Source: Bedellia somnulentella (lineage: Eukaryota > Arthropoda > Insecta > Lepidoptera > Bedelliidae). From it: a stretch of 64,000 nucleotides of DNA. Within the stretch, counting starts at the first letter, position 1; every line of letters begins with the position of its first letter. A program made the position numbers and the translations under genes. A model generated the notes under the pieces. It searched no databases, had not been told where the DNA came from, and worked only from the letters and a program-made list of their open reading frames with translations. This document shows positions 53,966 through 64,000 of the stretch, piece after piece. The stretch spans positions 6,274,501-6,338,500 of the forward strand of contig OY755197.1 of NCBI GenBank assembly GCA_963576735.1, in the 5' to 3' direction.

Positions 53966-54349
53966 ATGCCGTACATAGAAGTATTCCTCAATGACAACTC
54001 TCACAAACGGTCAAGACGGGATTTAGTAATAGATTGCTCAGAAAATTCTAAGGAGGTGCGATGTTGCCGATATCCTTTGGTCGTCAATTTCGAAGAGTTC
54101 GGTTGGGACTGGGTGATAGCCCCGAAACAGTACAACGCCAACTACTGCAGTGGGGAATGTCCATTTAGCTTTCTTCAGAAGTACCCTCATACGCATCTAG
54201 TGCATTTAGCAGCACCTTTAGGAAGTAGGGGCCCTTGCTGTGCCCCTCGGGGCATGAGTAGTATATCAATGCTGTATTTCGATCACGAGCTGAATATCAT
54301 TTATGGTACTATTCCTGGCATGGTGGTGGAAAACTGCGGCTGCTTATAG
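53966..54349 (+). CDS. myo: myoglianin, last exon with mature ligand
   Basis: Follows the acceptor at 53965 in phase 0 and ends with TAG 54347-54349. It encodes the last 18 propeptide residues, the furin-type site RSRR (about 54008-54019) and a 109-residue mature domain, the length of vertebrate myostatin. Nine cysteines are present: DC, RCC, NYCSGEC, GPCC and CGC near the end, the cystine knot of the myostatin/activin group with the extra N-terminal Cys. [21 protein letters not shown] and [12 protein letters not shown] are nearly invariant in GDF8/GDF11 and distinguish it from activin-beta, dawdle and BMPs. In flies myoglianin signals through Baboon and dSmad2 in muscle and mushroom-body remodelling (established knowledge). 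The domain looks fully functional. Confidence 0.97.
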   Translation: MPYIEVFLNDNSHKRSRRDLVIDCSENSKEVRCCRYPLVVNFEEFGWDWVIAPKQYNANYCSGECPFSFLQKYPHTHLVHLAAPLGSRGPCCAPRGMSSISMLYFDHELNIIYGTIPGMVVENCGCL

Positions 54350-55940
54350 CGACCGGAAAGTTATAGCTCCAAGTTTCTTAGTTTTGGAATTCGTTTTCAT
54401 ATCTCTGTTTCGATGAGGTATTAATATGAATTCAAGTGCATTTCATCGGTATATGTGAAACTTGGAGTTTCTGTTAAGTATCTTGTGATATTCTTGGTGT
54501 AAGACTGCAAACTCTTGTGTGTGTTGTGTGTGTGTTTTTTTGTACATTATTATATTTTTTATACACTTAGTTATGTTATCAAGTGCCTGGACTCTGTGCG
54601 TGGTGTACTGAAGTGTTTGTTAAATTTTCATTTTAGTTTCAACCGTATTACTTAGTTCAGTATTCATGACAGTTCTAGATACGGTTTTTCTGAAATGGAA
54701 ATTTAATATTTCACCAGAACTTTAATTTATATAATAATATGCCATTTTATACTAATGTTCATTCACTTCATAATGTTCATTTGTTCTTTTGTAAATGACC
54801 TACATAGAGTTCTTTTTACTTATATTTTTGACCCCATTACTTGATTTTTACGACAAACTGACCTTTTAATTTGAGAGATAATAATTATCAGTTTATGCAA
54901 TGTGCAGACTTGAAAGTTGATTATATTAAACAGTTTTATTTGGACTTTATTATGGACATAAAAACTAATACTTTTTAACGACTTATTGATTTTCGAGCAG
55001 CATACATATGTATAATAATAGAAGAGGTTTATTCAAATAACAAATTACAAATATTTACAATCATGGTATAAAAAATCAATTAAAACTAAATATATATATA
55101 TTACAAACGAAAAATTTCGTGAAATTCATCGTTGTCGGTGTAGGGTAACGTGCCCAATATGCTAGCAGCATTTCCTCTTTGGATGGCCAAGCTAATAATT
55201 ATATTATTGATAATAAGTGTACCTAATATTATTAAAAAAATGATAAAAGATATAATGACCTAAAAATTTGGCTACTTTTTTACGAGTTGGTATTGTAATA
55301 ATTCTTCTCTATTTTTCATTATTTTTTATTTACTTTAAGTGAAATTATAGATCTTTCTTCTCGGATCTCGTCAGATGCATTTTAGTGGAGTTTGATGTAC
55401 AAGCATTTATTTAATTTACCCCTTTTTTGTAACGAAACTGTGGCAGGTGCTTAAAATTACCTTTGGTTCTTAGAAGTTGGCAAGCGAAACAAATCAAAGC
55501 AAAAAATAGGTTGGTTCTAATTCACAATATTACTAAAGATATATTATATTACATTATAGTGGCCATTTTTCATACAAAAACTATTAAAAATACATGCATT
55601 TGTTAATATCGTATTTAACTTCATAGCTATGTATGTAAAAATCTAAATCAAAATATTAAGTAAAACTGATTATAAATGTAAGTATACATTTGAATCAACC
55701 TATTTCTATCAGACCTCACCATTTCTTATTTGAACAGAAATTATTTTAAGTAATACGAAACAGATCTCATTTCGGGAAAACTCTCAAGTTTTTCGATCTC
55801 TTTGCTATGATAATAATGTATGTTTTTGGAGAGAGAAATAATAATATTTGGTTTGGTTTTCTTAAGCCTGTCATGATTCGATGATAATCAACATGAATTG
55901 GTAAAAATGTCTTATATAGAATAATATAAAATAAACTCTT
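54350..55940 (+). other. Probable myoglianin 3' untranslated region
   Basis: AT-rich and free of the SINEs seen everywhere else. Candidate poly(A) signals are ATTAAA at about 54926 and AATAAA at about 55930. A GT-rich run (TGTGTGTTGTGTGTGTG) lies near 54515. The true end cannot be set from sequence alone. Confidence 0.45.
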
Positions 55941-56019
55941 AAAGTAAAAGGTTTTGTGTATTTATTTTTTTCATGCTTCGATTTATTTACAACTTTTCAT
56001 TCGTTATTGTTGCCTAGTT

Positions 56020-56090
56020 GTAAGGTGACTCGCTTTTCGCTCCTACATTCGGCATCGTGGTTTCGATCCCCGCTGAGAATAATCATTTGT
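56020..56090 (+). repeat. Decayed tRNA-derived head
   Basis: GCCTAGTTGTAAGGTGAC (A-box-like) and GTGGTTTCGATCCCCGC (B-box) at tRNA-like spacing. Not one of the two main SINE families; no tail seen. Confidence 0.5.
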
Positions 56091-57160
56091 ATGAAGATGG
56101 TGTTTTGTTAACTCTTATTTATTAAACCGTTGAGTTAGTATCCCTAACTAAAACTTTCCCTTTCTATGAACTAACTTGATCTGTGACCAAGTTTATAATT
56201 TATTGTATCCTTCTATCCTTCAAAATACCTCACACTTTCTTAGACGCCTCATACAAACCATAGTAGAGACAACATAGTTTTTTATTTCTTACACAAACGT
56301 TACGACACAATCAATAGATGTTCGCAAAGGATATATAATCCTAAACCACTTTTAGAAGGTGAGTGGAAAGTGGAAAAAGAGGGTGACCATAAGGCGGTGT
56401 TGTTGATGGTTTTCTAGCTTTGTAGAACAAATTTAAAAAAAATAATCTAAGATGCTGGCATAGATCTCGAAAATCATTTACATTCATGAATATATATACA
56501 AATACATTCACTTGTTCTACTTTCAATCAATTTCGATCAGGCATTATTTTACATTTTTCTCTCTCAAAAACTATGTCTTAAAGATTTATTTACATTCGTC
56601 CACATTCTATAAATTTTAAAGGCTGCATTTATAATATTCATCAAGTCTCAAGCAACTCTTCCACTGAAACAGTAAGTAAGCTGTAGGTACCAATAAGATG
56701 CATTTAATATTGAATCCACCTTTCCTCAGCTCATAATCTTTGATAAGCAAAGCAATGGAATTTTTCACTTTGTCAGAGTCCCTTTGGCAAAATAAGTTTA
56801 TCTGATACCCGCAGTACATTAGGCTTCGGGATAGAATACACGTTAGTGACTGCGCAAAGCCTTGTTTAGTTAAAGAGCGACGATTTTTACGCCTTAATAT
56901 CATAAATTCTCTCCTACGACCACGCAAAAGAACAAATGAGTGTCATTCTAAGCTAAAATATACGCTCATTAAAAAAGCTGAGTGGCTCTCAGCACTTGCT
57001 CTTTAAGCACGTGAATAGACTTTCCATTCAAAAAATAGTCCGGATAAAAGGTGGCAAAATGTCACGTGATATTAAGGTTATTACAATAGGCTGCGGTACG
57101 TAAAAAGGACGGCACTCATGTCCAAAATCTTGGTTTTCATGCAGCATTAAAACGGGACTA
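56091..57160. other. No gene recognised
   Basis: A 103-codon reverse frame at 56616-56927 has no recognisable motif. A short stretch at 56340-56430 may be an old SINE1 piece. Confidence 0.4.
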
Positions 57161-57345
57161 TACGAGGGGCATGCCAATAGAAGTTAGATACTCTTTTCTC
57201 ATTTAATTTACACTGGTAAGCTATACACCATCTTATAGGCTGGTTTTTTATTGACATATTTGAATATAGAACACACTTCTTTTATATATTTTTTATTTGA
57301 ATGAGCATCATTTTTCCGAGAATCTGGCGGGAATTAACTTGCAAC

Positions 57346-57795
57346 AATGGAGCTCAGTCGACGTGATTTTTGCGCTATGATTTATTAAGACTTTAAAAAA
57401 GGTTTAAAGCCTCAAGAATGTTTTGAACTTTTGGTGAGTCTGCTTGTTCCCAAGCAACAGTATTCAATTGGTTTGCTGAATTTAAAAGAGGACAGGGATG
57501 TCTCGAAGATGAAGCGAAGACAGGACGGCCGACAACCGCGGTCACGCAAGAAAACGTTCGTGCAGTCGAAAAACTTATTCGCGAAAACCGACGAATTACA
57601 TATGTAGAGCTAGAGCGAGAACTAGGAATTGGATCAGCAGCAATGCAAACCATAATTCACGACCACCTTTCTCTCCATAAACGTTGTTTGAGATGGGTGC
57701 CGCACAAACTTACCGATGAGCAGAAAGACCGTCTCAGGTGGATTGGTGCCAATTCATGATAGATAAATTCAACGGAGGCGAGAAAAAAAACGTAC
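57346..57795 (+). pseudogene. mariner transposase, N-terminal part
   Basis: ATG 57346 starts MELSRRDFCAMIY, then a TAA, then DFKKGLKPQECFE. After a frameshift it continues as VFNWFAEFKRGQGCLEDEA-like sequence with GRPTTAVTQENV, the helix-turn-helix pair, and LRWVPHKLTDEQKDR, the WVPHxL linker motif of mariners. Reads on as KFNGGEKKNVHD to the insertion border. At least one stop and one or two frameshifts. Confidence 0.87.
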
Positions 57796-57948
57796 ATGAT
57801 CATGGCTATGAAACTTCATACAAATATATTTTTATAAACTGGTAGCGTTCTCTAACCGCCAGCAAATAAAACTTTTTTTATTATTTAGAACTATTATACA
57901 CTATTGCCAGATAGAAAGTTTTCCCTATACATTTGGGGATTTTCTAAC

Positions 57949-58935
57949 CTTCAAACTCAAACTCAAACTCAAACTTTTATTGCAAACCATAAGTGTACAA
58001 ATCGTTGGTGTAATCAAGGTACAGTTATAAATATGGACCCTGTTGGGCACATGCAATTTCACAAGAGGGCTGTAGATACTAAAACTAAAATTTAAGGTAG
58101 TAAACATTACATGGCACAAAATTAAAATTTCTTCAATTAAAAACACTATAAATATGTGTATCAAATTTAAACAGCACAACAATAAAATTATAATTATTTT
58201 AGGTCAAAGTATTATTATTTTAGTTAACATTATTTTTAAATTAGGTTTATTTTAGGTAATTAGGTTAATCTATAGTATCATCTATATTATCATTACATTA
58301 AGCTTTACCAATAAGTGGAAAAAACAAACAAATTAAATATTGATATTGTATTATTACAGAACTAGATAACTATAAAGAATGACTTAGAAATTTGGTACTA
58401 ATATTGCTCAACCTTAACTAAGATATTCCTCCACTCTATAATAACATTTATCAATAAGAAAGTTTTTTTAGTAAAATTAAAAATCTGGTAATTTATTATA
58501 GATCCTAATCGACATCATGTGAGCATTATTGGATTGTAAATGCAACCGTGTGCGTGGTAGGTCTAAGTTACCGCGGTGCCGCAGAGTGTATCTCTGCTGT
58601 ATGTCTTGCCTCTTTATGTAGTGTTCTGGGTGGTTTCGGACTAATTTACAGATTTCCTGGATGTAAATACAGGGTAAAGTTAATATTCGGAACTTAATAA
58701 AATATTGTTTACAACTAACGGTGGGTTCTATATTTGCAATGATCCTTATCAGTTTTTTTTGACGGATTAGTAGGTCAGGCGCTTCAGTACTGTTTCCCCA
58801 AAGTATCACGCCGTAGCTGAGCCACGCCTTTATGGATATTTCATAGAAAACAATATTTCTCAGTTGGACACTGGGAGGGAAAAAACTGTGTTTAGAAGGA
58901 ATCCTTCAAGGTTTTAGATAAAGTATTCTAGTAAC
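57949..58935 (-). pseudogene. LINE 3' fragment inside the mariner
   Basis: Frame 58477-58809 encodes an RT C-terminal tract (LIRQKKLIRIIANIEP, FKFRILTLPCIYI-like), typical of CR1/Jockey-group LINEs. Its 3' end, reversed, is a (TTTGAG)n repeat at about 57949-57975 on +. 5' truncated. Confidence 0.7.
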
Positions 58936-59043
58936 TGGTCATATTAAGAAGATGTTTGCCAAATTATTGATAGAAAATGTTTTAGTTTGCATATACCGCA
59001 ACACCTTATAATTCATTAAATTTTCTATCTGTTGCTGTTCCCT

Positions 59044-59411
59044 GCGACATGATAGTCCAGTGGGTAGAACACCCGCCCGAAAACAGAAGGGCGTGAGTTC
59101 CAATCCTGGGTCGGGCCTACACCAATTTGTCTTTTCTAAAGTCATATGTGTGGTTAATTTATCATGGTTGTTAACGGTGAGGGAAAACATCGTGAGGAAA
59201 CCCACATGGCTGAGTTGTACTTAGTCATGTGACAGTGTATTCGTTCAAAACGGCGATAGGCCTGCCCCCTATCACGTGAGTACACTGTCTAAGCAAAACG
59301 TGGGTACCTTCTCTGGACACTAGATGGCGCTGCCATGTGAGTTCAGAAGTATTGGTACCTCTGCCAACCCCTTCGGGGATAAACGGCGTGAACGTTTATG
59401 TTATTATGTTA
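59044..59411 (+). repeat. SINE2 copy, full length with target duplication
   Basis: Head with A-box TAGTCCAGTGGG and B-box GAGTTCCAATCCTGG; body near-identical to 33315-33692; tail (TTATG)-type. Perfect 11-bp duplication TGCTGTTCCCT at 59033-59043 and 59412-59422. Confidence 0.95.
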
Positions 59412-59631
59412 TGCTGTTCCCTATTCTAGTTTTACTTAAATAAAAACACTTCACAAGTAAATTAAATATGGCGGCTGCCGGCCTTTGTTCATTTTTCTTG
59501 TATTGGTGTGTTTTTCAGTGTTGTTTCCTTATTACTCATTATTTCTGGTTCGCGTTGAGTAAAACTCAATTCCTCCGCTTCTAACATTTGAATTAGTGTC
59601 GTGGGTGTATAATATTGTGTAGTTTAGTTTC

Positions 59632-59859
59632 TTAAATCCCTAGAAGGGGTAGCCAGAGCTAAGGAATTAGAAATTCCTCAGCCACTTTTGGAAATGATAG
59701 TGGGGAAAAGATGGTAAAAATAAATGATGGTTGTTGGTGATGGATCTCCAACCGCATCGCCCAAAAATCCCTTAAAAGCCCCAATACCGTTAGTCGCCTC
59801 TTACGTACACCCACCGGAAGAAATGGGGTAGTGCTATTCTAAGCCGACACTACACAGCA
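59632..59859 (-). repeat. SINE1 copy lacking its tail (subfamily A)
   Basis: CTTAAATCCCTAGAAGGGGT to GACACTACACAGC. The last ~25 bp and the microsatellite are missing. Confidence 0.92.
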
Positions 59860-60072
59860 TATTTTTATTTAATATTCTTGATATTCAGTCGTATTGACGA
59901 GAGCAATCTGAAAGCTACTGTTTCGTGATTAATAGCCTAAATGTAAATATAGACCTTTGTACTGAATTTAAATATTCCCGCGCTGAGTTAGTTCCTTCGC
60001 TGACGTTCAGAAAGCGCCGTGGTCTTAACCGCTTGAAGTTGCCAGTCTATTACCAGTATAAATTAGTCGTCT

Positions 60073-60625
60073 ATATACATAATATACTGACTGGTGACGA
60101 AACATGGCTATATAACTATGATCCCGAATCAAAGCGACAGTCGACTGTATGGTGCTTTGAAGACGAGCCAACTCCAACGAAATGTCGCCGTGCACGAAGC
60201 ACACAGAAACAAATGGTCGCCTCGTTTTTCTGCAAAACGGGTCATATTGCTAAAGTTGTGCTAGAGAATGAAAGAACGGTGAACTCCGAACGGTATGTGA
60301 CAGTTTATGATCCAACAGTAATATCAGCTTGGTGTGACAAGCGACCGAAGTCAGGAATCCGGCACCTTCTCTGGCACCACGACCATGTGGCGCCGCACAT
60401 GTCTGCCAGAACACAAGACTTTTTCAACTCGAAAAATGTGTCAATTCTCCCTCACCCGCCATATTCCCCTGACCTAGCGCCTTGTGATTTTTACTTGTTT
60501 CTAAAAATCAAAGAAAATCTAAAGGGGAAGAGGTTTGAAAGCAAAGAAGATGCGCTGGTTGCCTATAATTTCGAGATTTCTGAGGTATCTAAAGAAGAGT
60601 GGTCACAGGTATTTTCCAATTGGTT
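60073..60625 (+). pseudogene. mariner transposase, catalytic part
   Basis: Open frame with all three catalytic Asp motifs of the DD34D class: LTGDETWLYNYDPE, LLWHHDHVAPH, and SPDLAPCDFYLF. It runs to SNWF at the second insertion. The frame continues 21 codons into the inserted element before a stop. This part has no internal stop. Confidence 0.92.
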
Positions 60626-60628
60626 CAG

Positions 60629-63421
60629 CCCGGGGAGCATGAGTTGTCATCTGAGAAGTGAGAGCCATGTCAGAAAACATCTCAGTTAGCCAACCTATGT
60701 CATTTTTGCGAGCATGAGCGTCACTATGACAGACGGATGAGATCTGAGATCCCTGTCACCGAATCGATAGAGCATTGTTGCCATCATTGGTCTGTGAATA
60801 TTTTTTCTCTATTTTATTCGATCTTTTTGAACCAAAATAGTAGCTAAATCTGTCATATTTCATTCATTTTACGTCAAATATTGACATTTTGTAACCAAAC
60901 AAAAACAACGTAAACAAACATAAATAAATTTCTCAATACAAGCTTCCAAATTTTCAATTTAAATCAAAAGTTTTAATATTACAAGTTTAGTTTGTAGGTC
61001 TGTCTGACTAAACTTCCTTACAATGATAGGGGAATCATTAAATATTAAGTAAGTAATTAAGTTTTATTATTCTATATAACTATTATTTAACTAGAAAGTG
61101 AGCAGCATACTTTAAATGATTTGTATTGTCTTTTGTTTGCAGATATAGCACAGTTATATAAGTGTTTGATGAGAAAATTGAAGAAATGCTGTGCAGCCTA
61201 TGGCACATATTGCCTATAACATCTTAGTTCCATCCCGCCAGTCCATTCCCAGATTCCCATTCGCCAGTTCCATCGCGCAGATGGGCATTATTTAACTTAA
61301 CAACCTTCTCTACATTTCAATTTCAAAAATATCCTATATTCCCAAAAGCTAGTGAAGTTCTGATGTGTGGAAATAGTCTTGTTGAATGCTCCTGTTTATT
61401 CAGAATTTGAGTATGCATCCATACTTAAAGAGCATTCTTATGACTGCAATGTGTATAAACAAGCTGTATTGTTTCTATAAGGAAAAAGTGATGTTAATAG
61501 AATAAAAATGTGAAGTACAGATTAGTTTGTGAACAGAAACTATGATGTTGAGCGGTTGTTTGAAAGTGTTTATTCAATAAAAAAAGTCAACTCCACAAAA
61601 TGTGTTTTACTAGAAAATAAAGCCCATTCATAAGCAGCTTTTACTTTTACACTTGAGATGAGATTTCAGTTGTAAAATGTGCATGCATATATTCTACTAA
61701 ACATTATTTCCCATCGCAGTAGGCAGAGAATATTAATTGCCTCATCAATAAACTTACCCATACTTACAACCATTATTCCCACCAATACATCTCTTTTGTT
61801 ACTTAATTTGTATCCATCTGCTCTATTTGCCCAAAATAAAATAACATTGCTTTTTCTATGTATTCAAGGTTTGCAGTTTTAACCATGTGTAGTATTGTCT
61901 TTTAATTACAATAATCCAATTTATCCCCAGGCACAAACATGCCATGATTATCATTTTATGCTAAATGGTCTGACTGAAGAGTTCTGCTATGAGTTGGGTA
62001 TTGGAAAATGTTGGATTTACTTGCAATGAAGGGGATTGAAACAAGTGGTTTTCATTTATATTTAGGCAATTTTATTGATAATTAATTAAAAACCGTTACA
62101 TTTTGCTGATTTTTTTTCACTTCCTTCCAAGTCACTAAATTGTTCCAGAATCTTTGTACTAAATCAATATGTTACACTGAAAATAAGAAAACAACATGAG
62201 TATTATATTCATATTTAGTCATTTCAATATGCTAGTAACGTGACTACCAAATATGTTTTATAATGTTGCACAAAGTACGTGCACCTGCATTTAAACAACT
62301 TTTGTATCATTAATCGGTCGGTAGATAAAGCGGTAACAAAATTATGCCATCACCATTCTTTACATTCCTAGCCACACTAAGACAGCAAGCAGACTATTGT
62401 CTACTCACACTATCCTGACTTTACCTGTGCCTGTTGATGCAAGCATATGCTATGAGCTCGGGGGTCTTTTATTTATTTATTTATTTATTTATTTGGCACA
62501 CATACAGTACAATATGATGATAATGATAATTTAAGACTACAAACCCTACATAACAAACAGTAATGAATAGAAATTTATTTGACATGCATTATATTTGACC
62601 TCTGAAACATACCATAAGTTTAGAAACTGTTCTTAACAGTTATTTTAAAGAAGATCAATGAAATTCATTGATTTTCTCAACTGCATCAGAAAATTGGACG
62701 TATTCATACATGGATTTAGGCTGCAGAATTTGTATCCTCATGCCTATTGAATTGCTCGTTATAAAAGCCAAACGTATTTTAACGAATTTAAAACTTAATA
62801 CACAAGCACTAGTTGTAAATTAATTTAATTTAGATAAAATTTACAATTCAATTGATATCATGTGGAATCATTAAATCCTGTATGTATCCTTATGTGAAAC
62901 TATACCCTGAGGCTTTTCATAGGTCAGAAGCTATCATAGAGGTCCTCGGAAATCGTCATGACATACAAATATGTTTCATAGGACTTGTTTGCGGCAAACT
63001 TTCACCCGGTTGAGTATCATATCCATTTTTCGTTTTTTTTCCATTCAAAACAAATCTAAGTGATGTAGTCGCTTTGCTATCACACTTTTACACTAAGAAC
63101 TACACAAAACAGTTAAAAAAGCTGCAAAACAGCACTCATATTTTGATAAGTAATCTTTCTCACTGGCTCTCGCGCTCAATTTTGACATCGACATAAGTTT
63201 GATATAAAATGACAAACATCTCAGTTTATGTCGCTGTCACGCCGCTCATGCTCGCACATGTGACTCGGCGTTGCGATGTCAAAGCGAGTCACTAGCGCTC
63301 TCACGTCTCAGATGCCTCATGCTCGGGCGTGCGAGAAACGGTCAAATATGGCGGCCAATTCGCCCTTGAACGGTGACATAGCCCTATCTCAGAGGCTCTC
63401 ACACGCCTCATGCTACCCCGG
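60629..63421. mobile_element. 2.8 kb element with CCGGGG(A/T)GCATGAG ends
   Basis: Inserted in the mariner frame between SNWF and RRIEKC. Left end CCCGGGGAGCATGAG, right end reversed CCGGGGTAGCATGAG; CAG at 60626-60628 and 63422-63424 is a 3-bp duplication. GAGCATGAG-type motifs recur near both ends (60700s; 63245-63330). No transposase frame. (TTTA)n at 62468-62495. Confidence 0.82.
61675..61860 (-). repeat. Possible old RTE-like LINE end
   Basis: TTTCCCATCGCAGTAGGCAG then AGAATATTAATTGCC resemble the reversed AYPNG/KWRSIV coding end. The rest does not align by eye. Confidence 0.35.
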
Positions 63422-63424
63422 CAG

Positions 63425-63494
63425 ACGTATAGAAAAGTGTATACGTGCTCAGGGTGAATACTTTGAAAAGATCGATACTTGTAATAAAGATTAA
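63425..63494 (+). pseudogene. mariner transposase, C-terminus
   Basis: RRIEKCIRAQGEYFEKID followed by TCNKD and stop 63492-63494, the usual mariner C-terminal tract. Followed by about 45 bp to the right inverted repeat. Confidence 0.88.
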
Positions 63495-63540
63495 ATTTTA
63501 TAATTTTTGAGTATCTAGTTTCTTTTGGCATGCCCCTCGT

Positions 63541-63700
63541 ACATACATATACTCATGGGTATAACTCCCTTAAAAGGGTAGCCAGGTCTTCAGAATATGA
63601 AATTACTCAGCCACTTTTGGAAATCGCGTGAGGGAAAAATTGTAAAATAAAGGTTCTTGGTGATGGATCTCCCTCTGTATTGCCCAAAAATCCAACAACG
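63541..63700 (-). repeat. SINE1 tail-side fragment
   Basis: ACATACATATACTCATGGGT to CTGTATTGCCCAAAAATCCA. It abuts the mariner end. Confidence 0.83.
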
Positions 63701-63929
63701 ACAATCGCTCACCGTCTGTCCTAAATTTATCAATAACTATGCCAAAATTTATAAGAAGTAGAAGCTCTGTCCCAGATGTACGAATAAACACCACCAGGCC
63801 TTAACTTTTGTAACATATCAAAGCCGATATGATTGTTAATAGATGAAGGCTCTTAAGGATGGGGGAAAACATTATACCGAAAACTACTTGTACAACATTT
63901 GATTCATACGTCACAGTCTATCAGACTGT

Positions 63930-64000
63930 TTCTTTCCTTTATTTATTCTTTATATATTAGTAATAATCCCCACATGAGGTTTTCATGAACAAAAAGATTC
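63930..64000 (+). repeat. tRNA-like repeat, 3' part at window edge
   Basis: TTTCTTTCCTTTATTTATTC, AGTAATAATCCCCACATGAG and TTCATGAACAAAAAGATT match the sequence after the tRNA-like parts at 27554 and 27866. It continues beyond the window. Confidence 0.88.

Larger units (their letters stand above)
57161..63541 (+). mobile_element. mariner element split by two large insertions
   Basis: Ends TACGAGGGGCATGCCA at 57161 and, reversed, at 63541, in inverted repeats of about 33 bp with 4 mismatches, with TA at the borders. The transposase is in three pieces (57346-57795, about 60073-60625, 63425-63494) on the + strand. Without the insertions the element would be about 1.3 kb, the usual mariner size. 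Confidence 0.88.

Noticed and set aside
56616..56927. 103-codon reverse-strand gene
   Set aside because: No motif, no codon-use bias visible, and no splice or promoter context. Likely a chance frame.
63276..63424. Independent gene starting upstream of the mariner C-terminus
   Set aside because: Its first part is the end of the 2.8 kb inserted element; only the last ~23 codons are real mariner sequence.

Overview
The window looks like a stretch of insect nuclear genome, most likely from a butterfly or moth. It is AT-rich, contains one spliced host gene of an insect developmental pathway, and is packed with repeats of lepidopteran type: SINEs whose tail reads GTATATGTATG, an RTE-like LINE, a CR1/Jockey-like LINE, a mariner, a hAT-like transposon and an errantivirus. 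There is no operon structure, rRNA or CRISPR array. The species assignment is inference from repeat types. || The only convincing host gene is myoglianin, the insect homologue of myostatin/GDF11. Two 3'-terminal coding exons lie on the + strand at 52798-53216 and 53966-54349, with exact splice sites, an RSRR cleavage site and a complete 109-residue, nine-cysteine mature ligand. Upstream exons were not found. A possible untranslated exon with a strong donor lies near 44670. || Layout: 1-2198 holds a LINE 3' fragment and an old SINE. 2199-16041 is one errantivirus (Gypsy-type LTR element with env), bounded by 332-340 bp LTRs and a 4-bp target duplication. Its middle (about 3192-14148) is inverted, so most of gag, all of pol and the front of env are on the - strand, and it carries at least four further insertions. 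16042-19785 is SINE and MITE debris. 19786-23741 is a long but broken CR1/Jockey-like LINE on the - strand, flanked by inverted copies of another repeat. 25500-31200 contains tandem and inverted tRNA-like repeats, one of them split by an intact-looking 2.9 kb hAT-like transposon (28205-31114) with a 723-codon transposase. 31500-51400 is dominated by two SINE families, a second LINE copy, a tandem MITE array and a 1.3 kb inverted duplication. 52798-54349 is the host gene. 57161-63541 is a mariner element split by two large insertions. || About 38 copies or fragments of one SINE family (SINE1) occur in 64 kb. SINE1 has a Pol III B-box-like core and ends in the same sequence as the RTE-like LINE fragments, which suggests that this LINE mobilises it. 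A second, tRNA-derived family (SINE2) ends in TTATG repeats. Several insertions can be read as exact empty sites with target duplications, so the order of insertion can be reconstructed.
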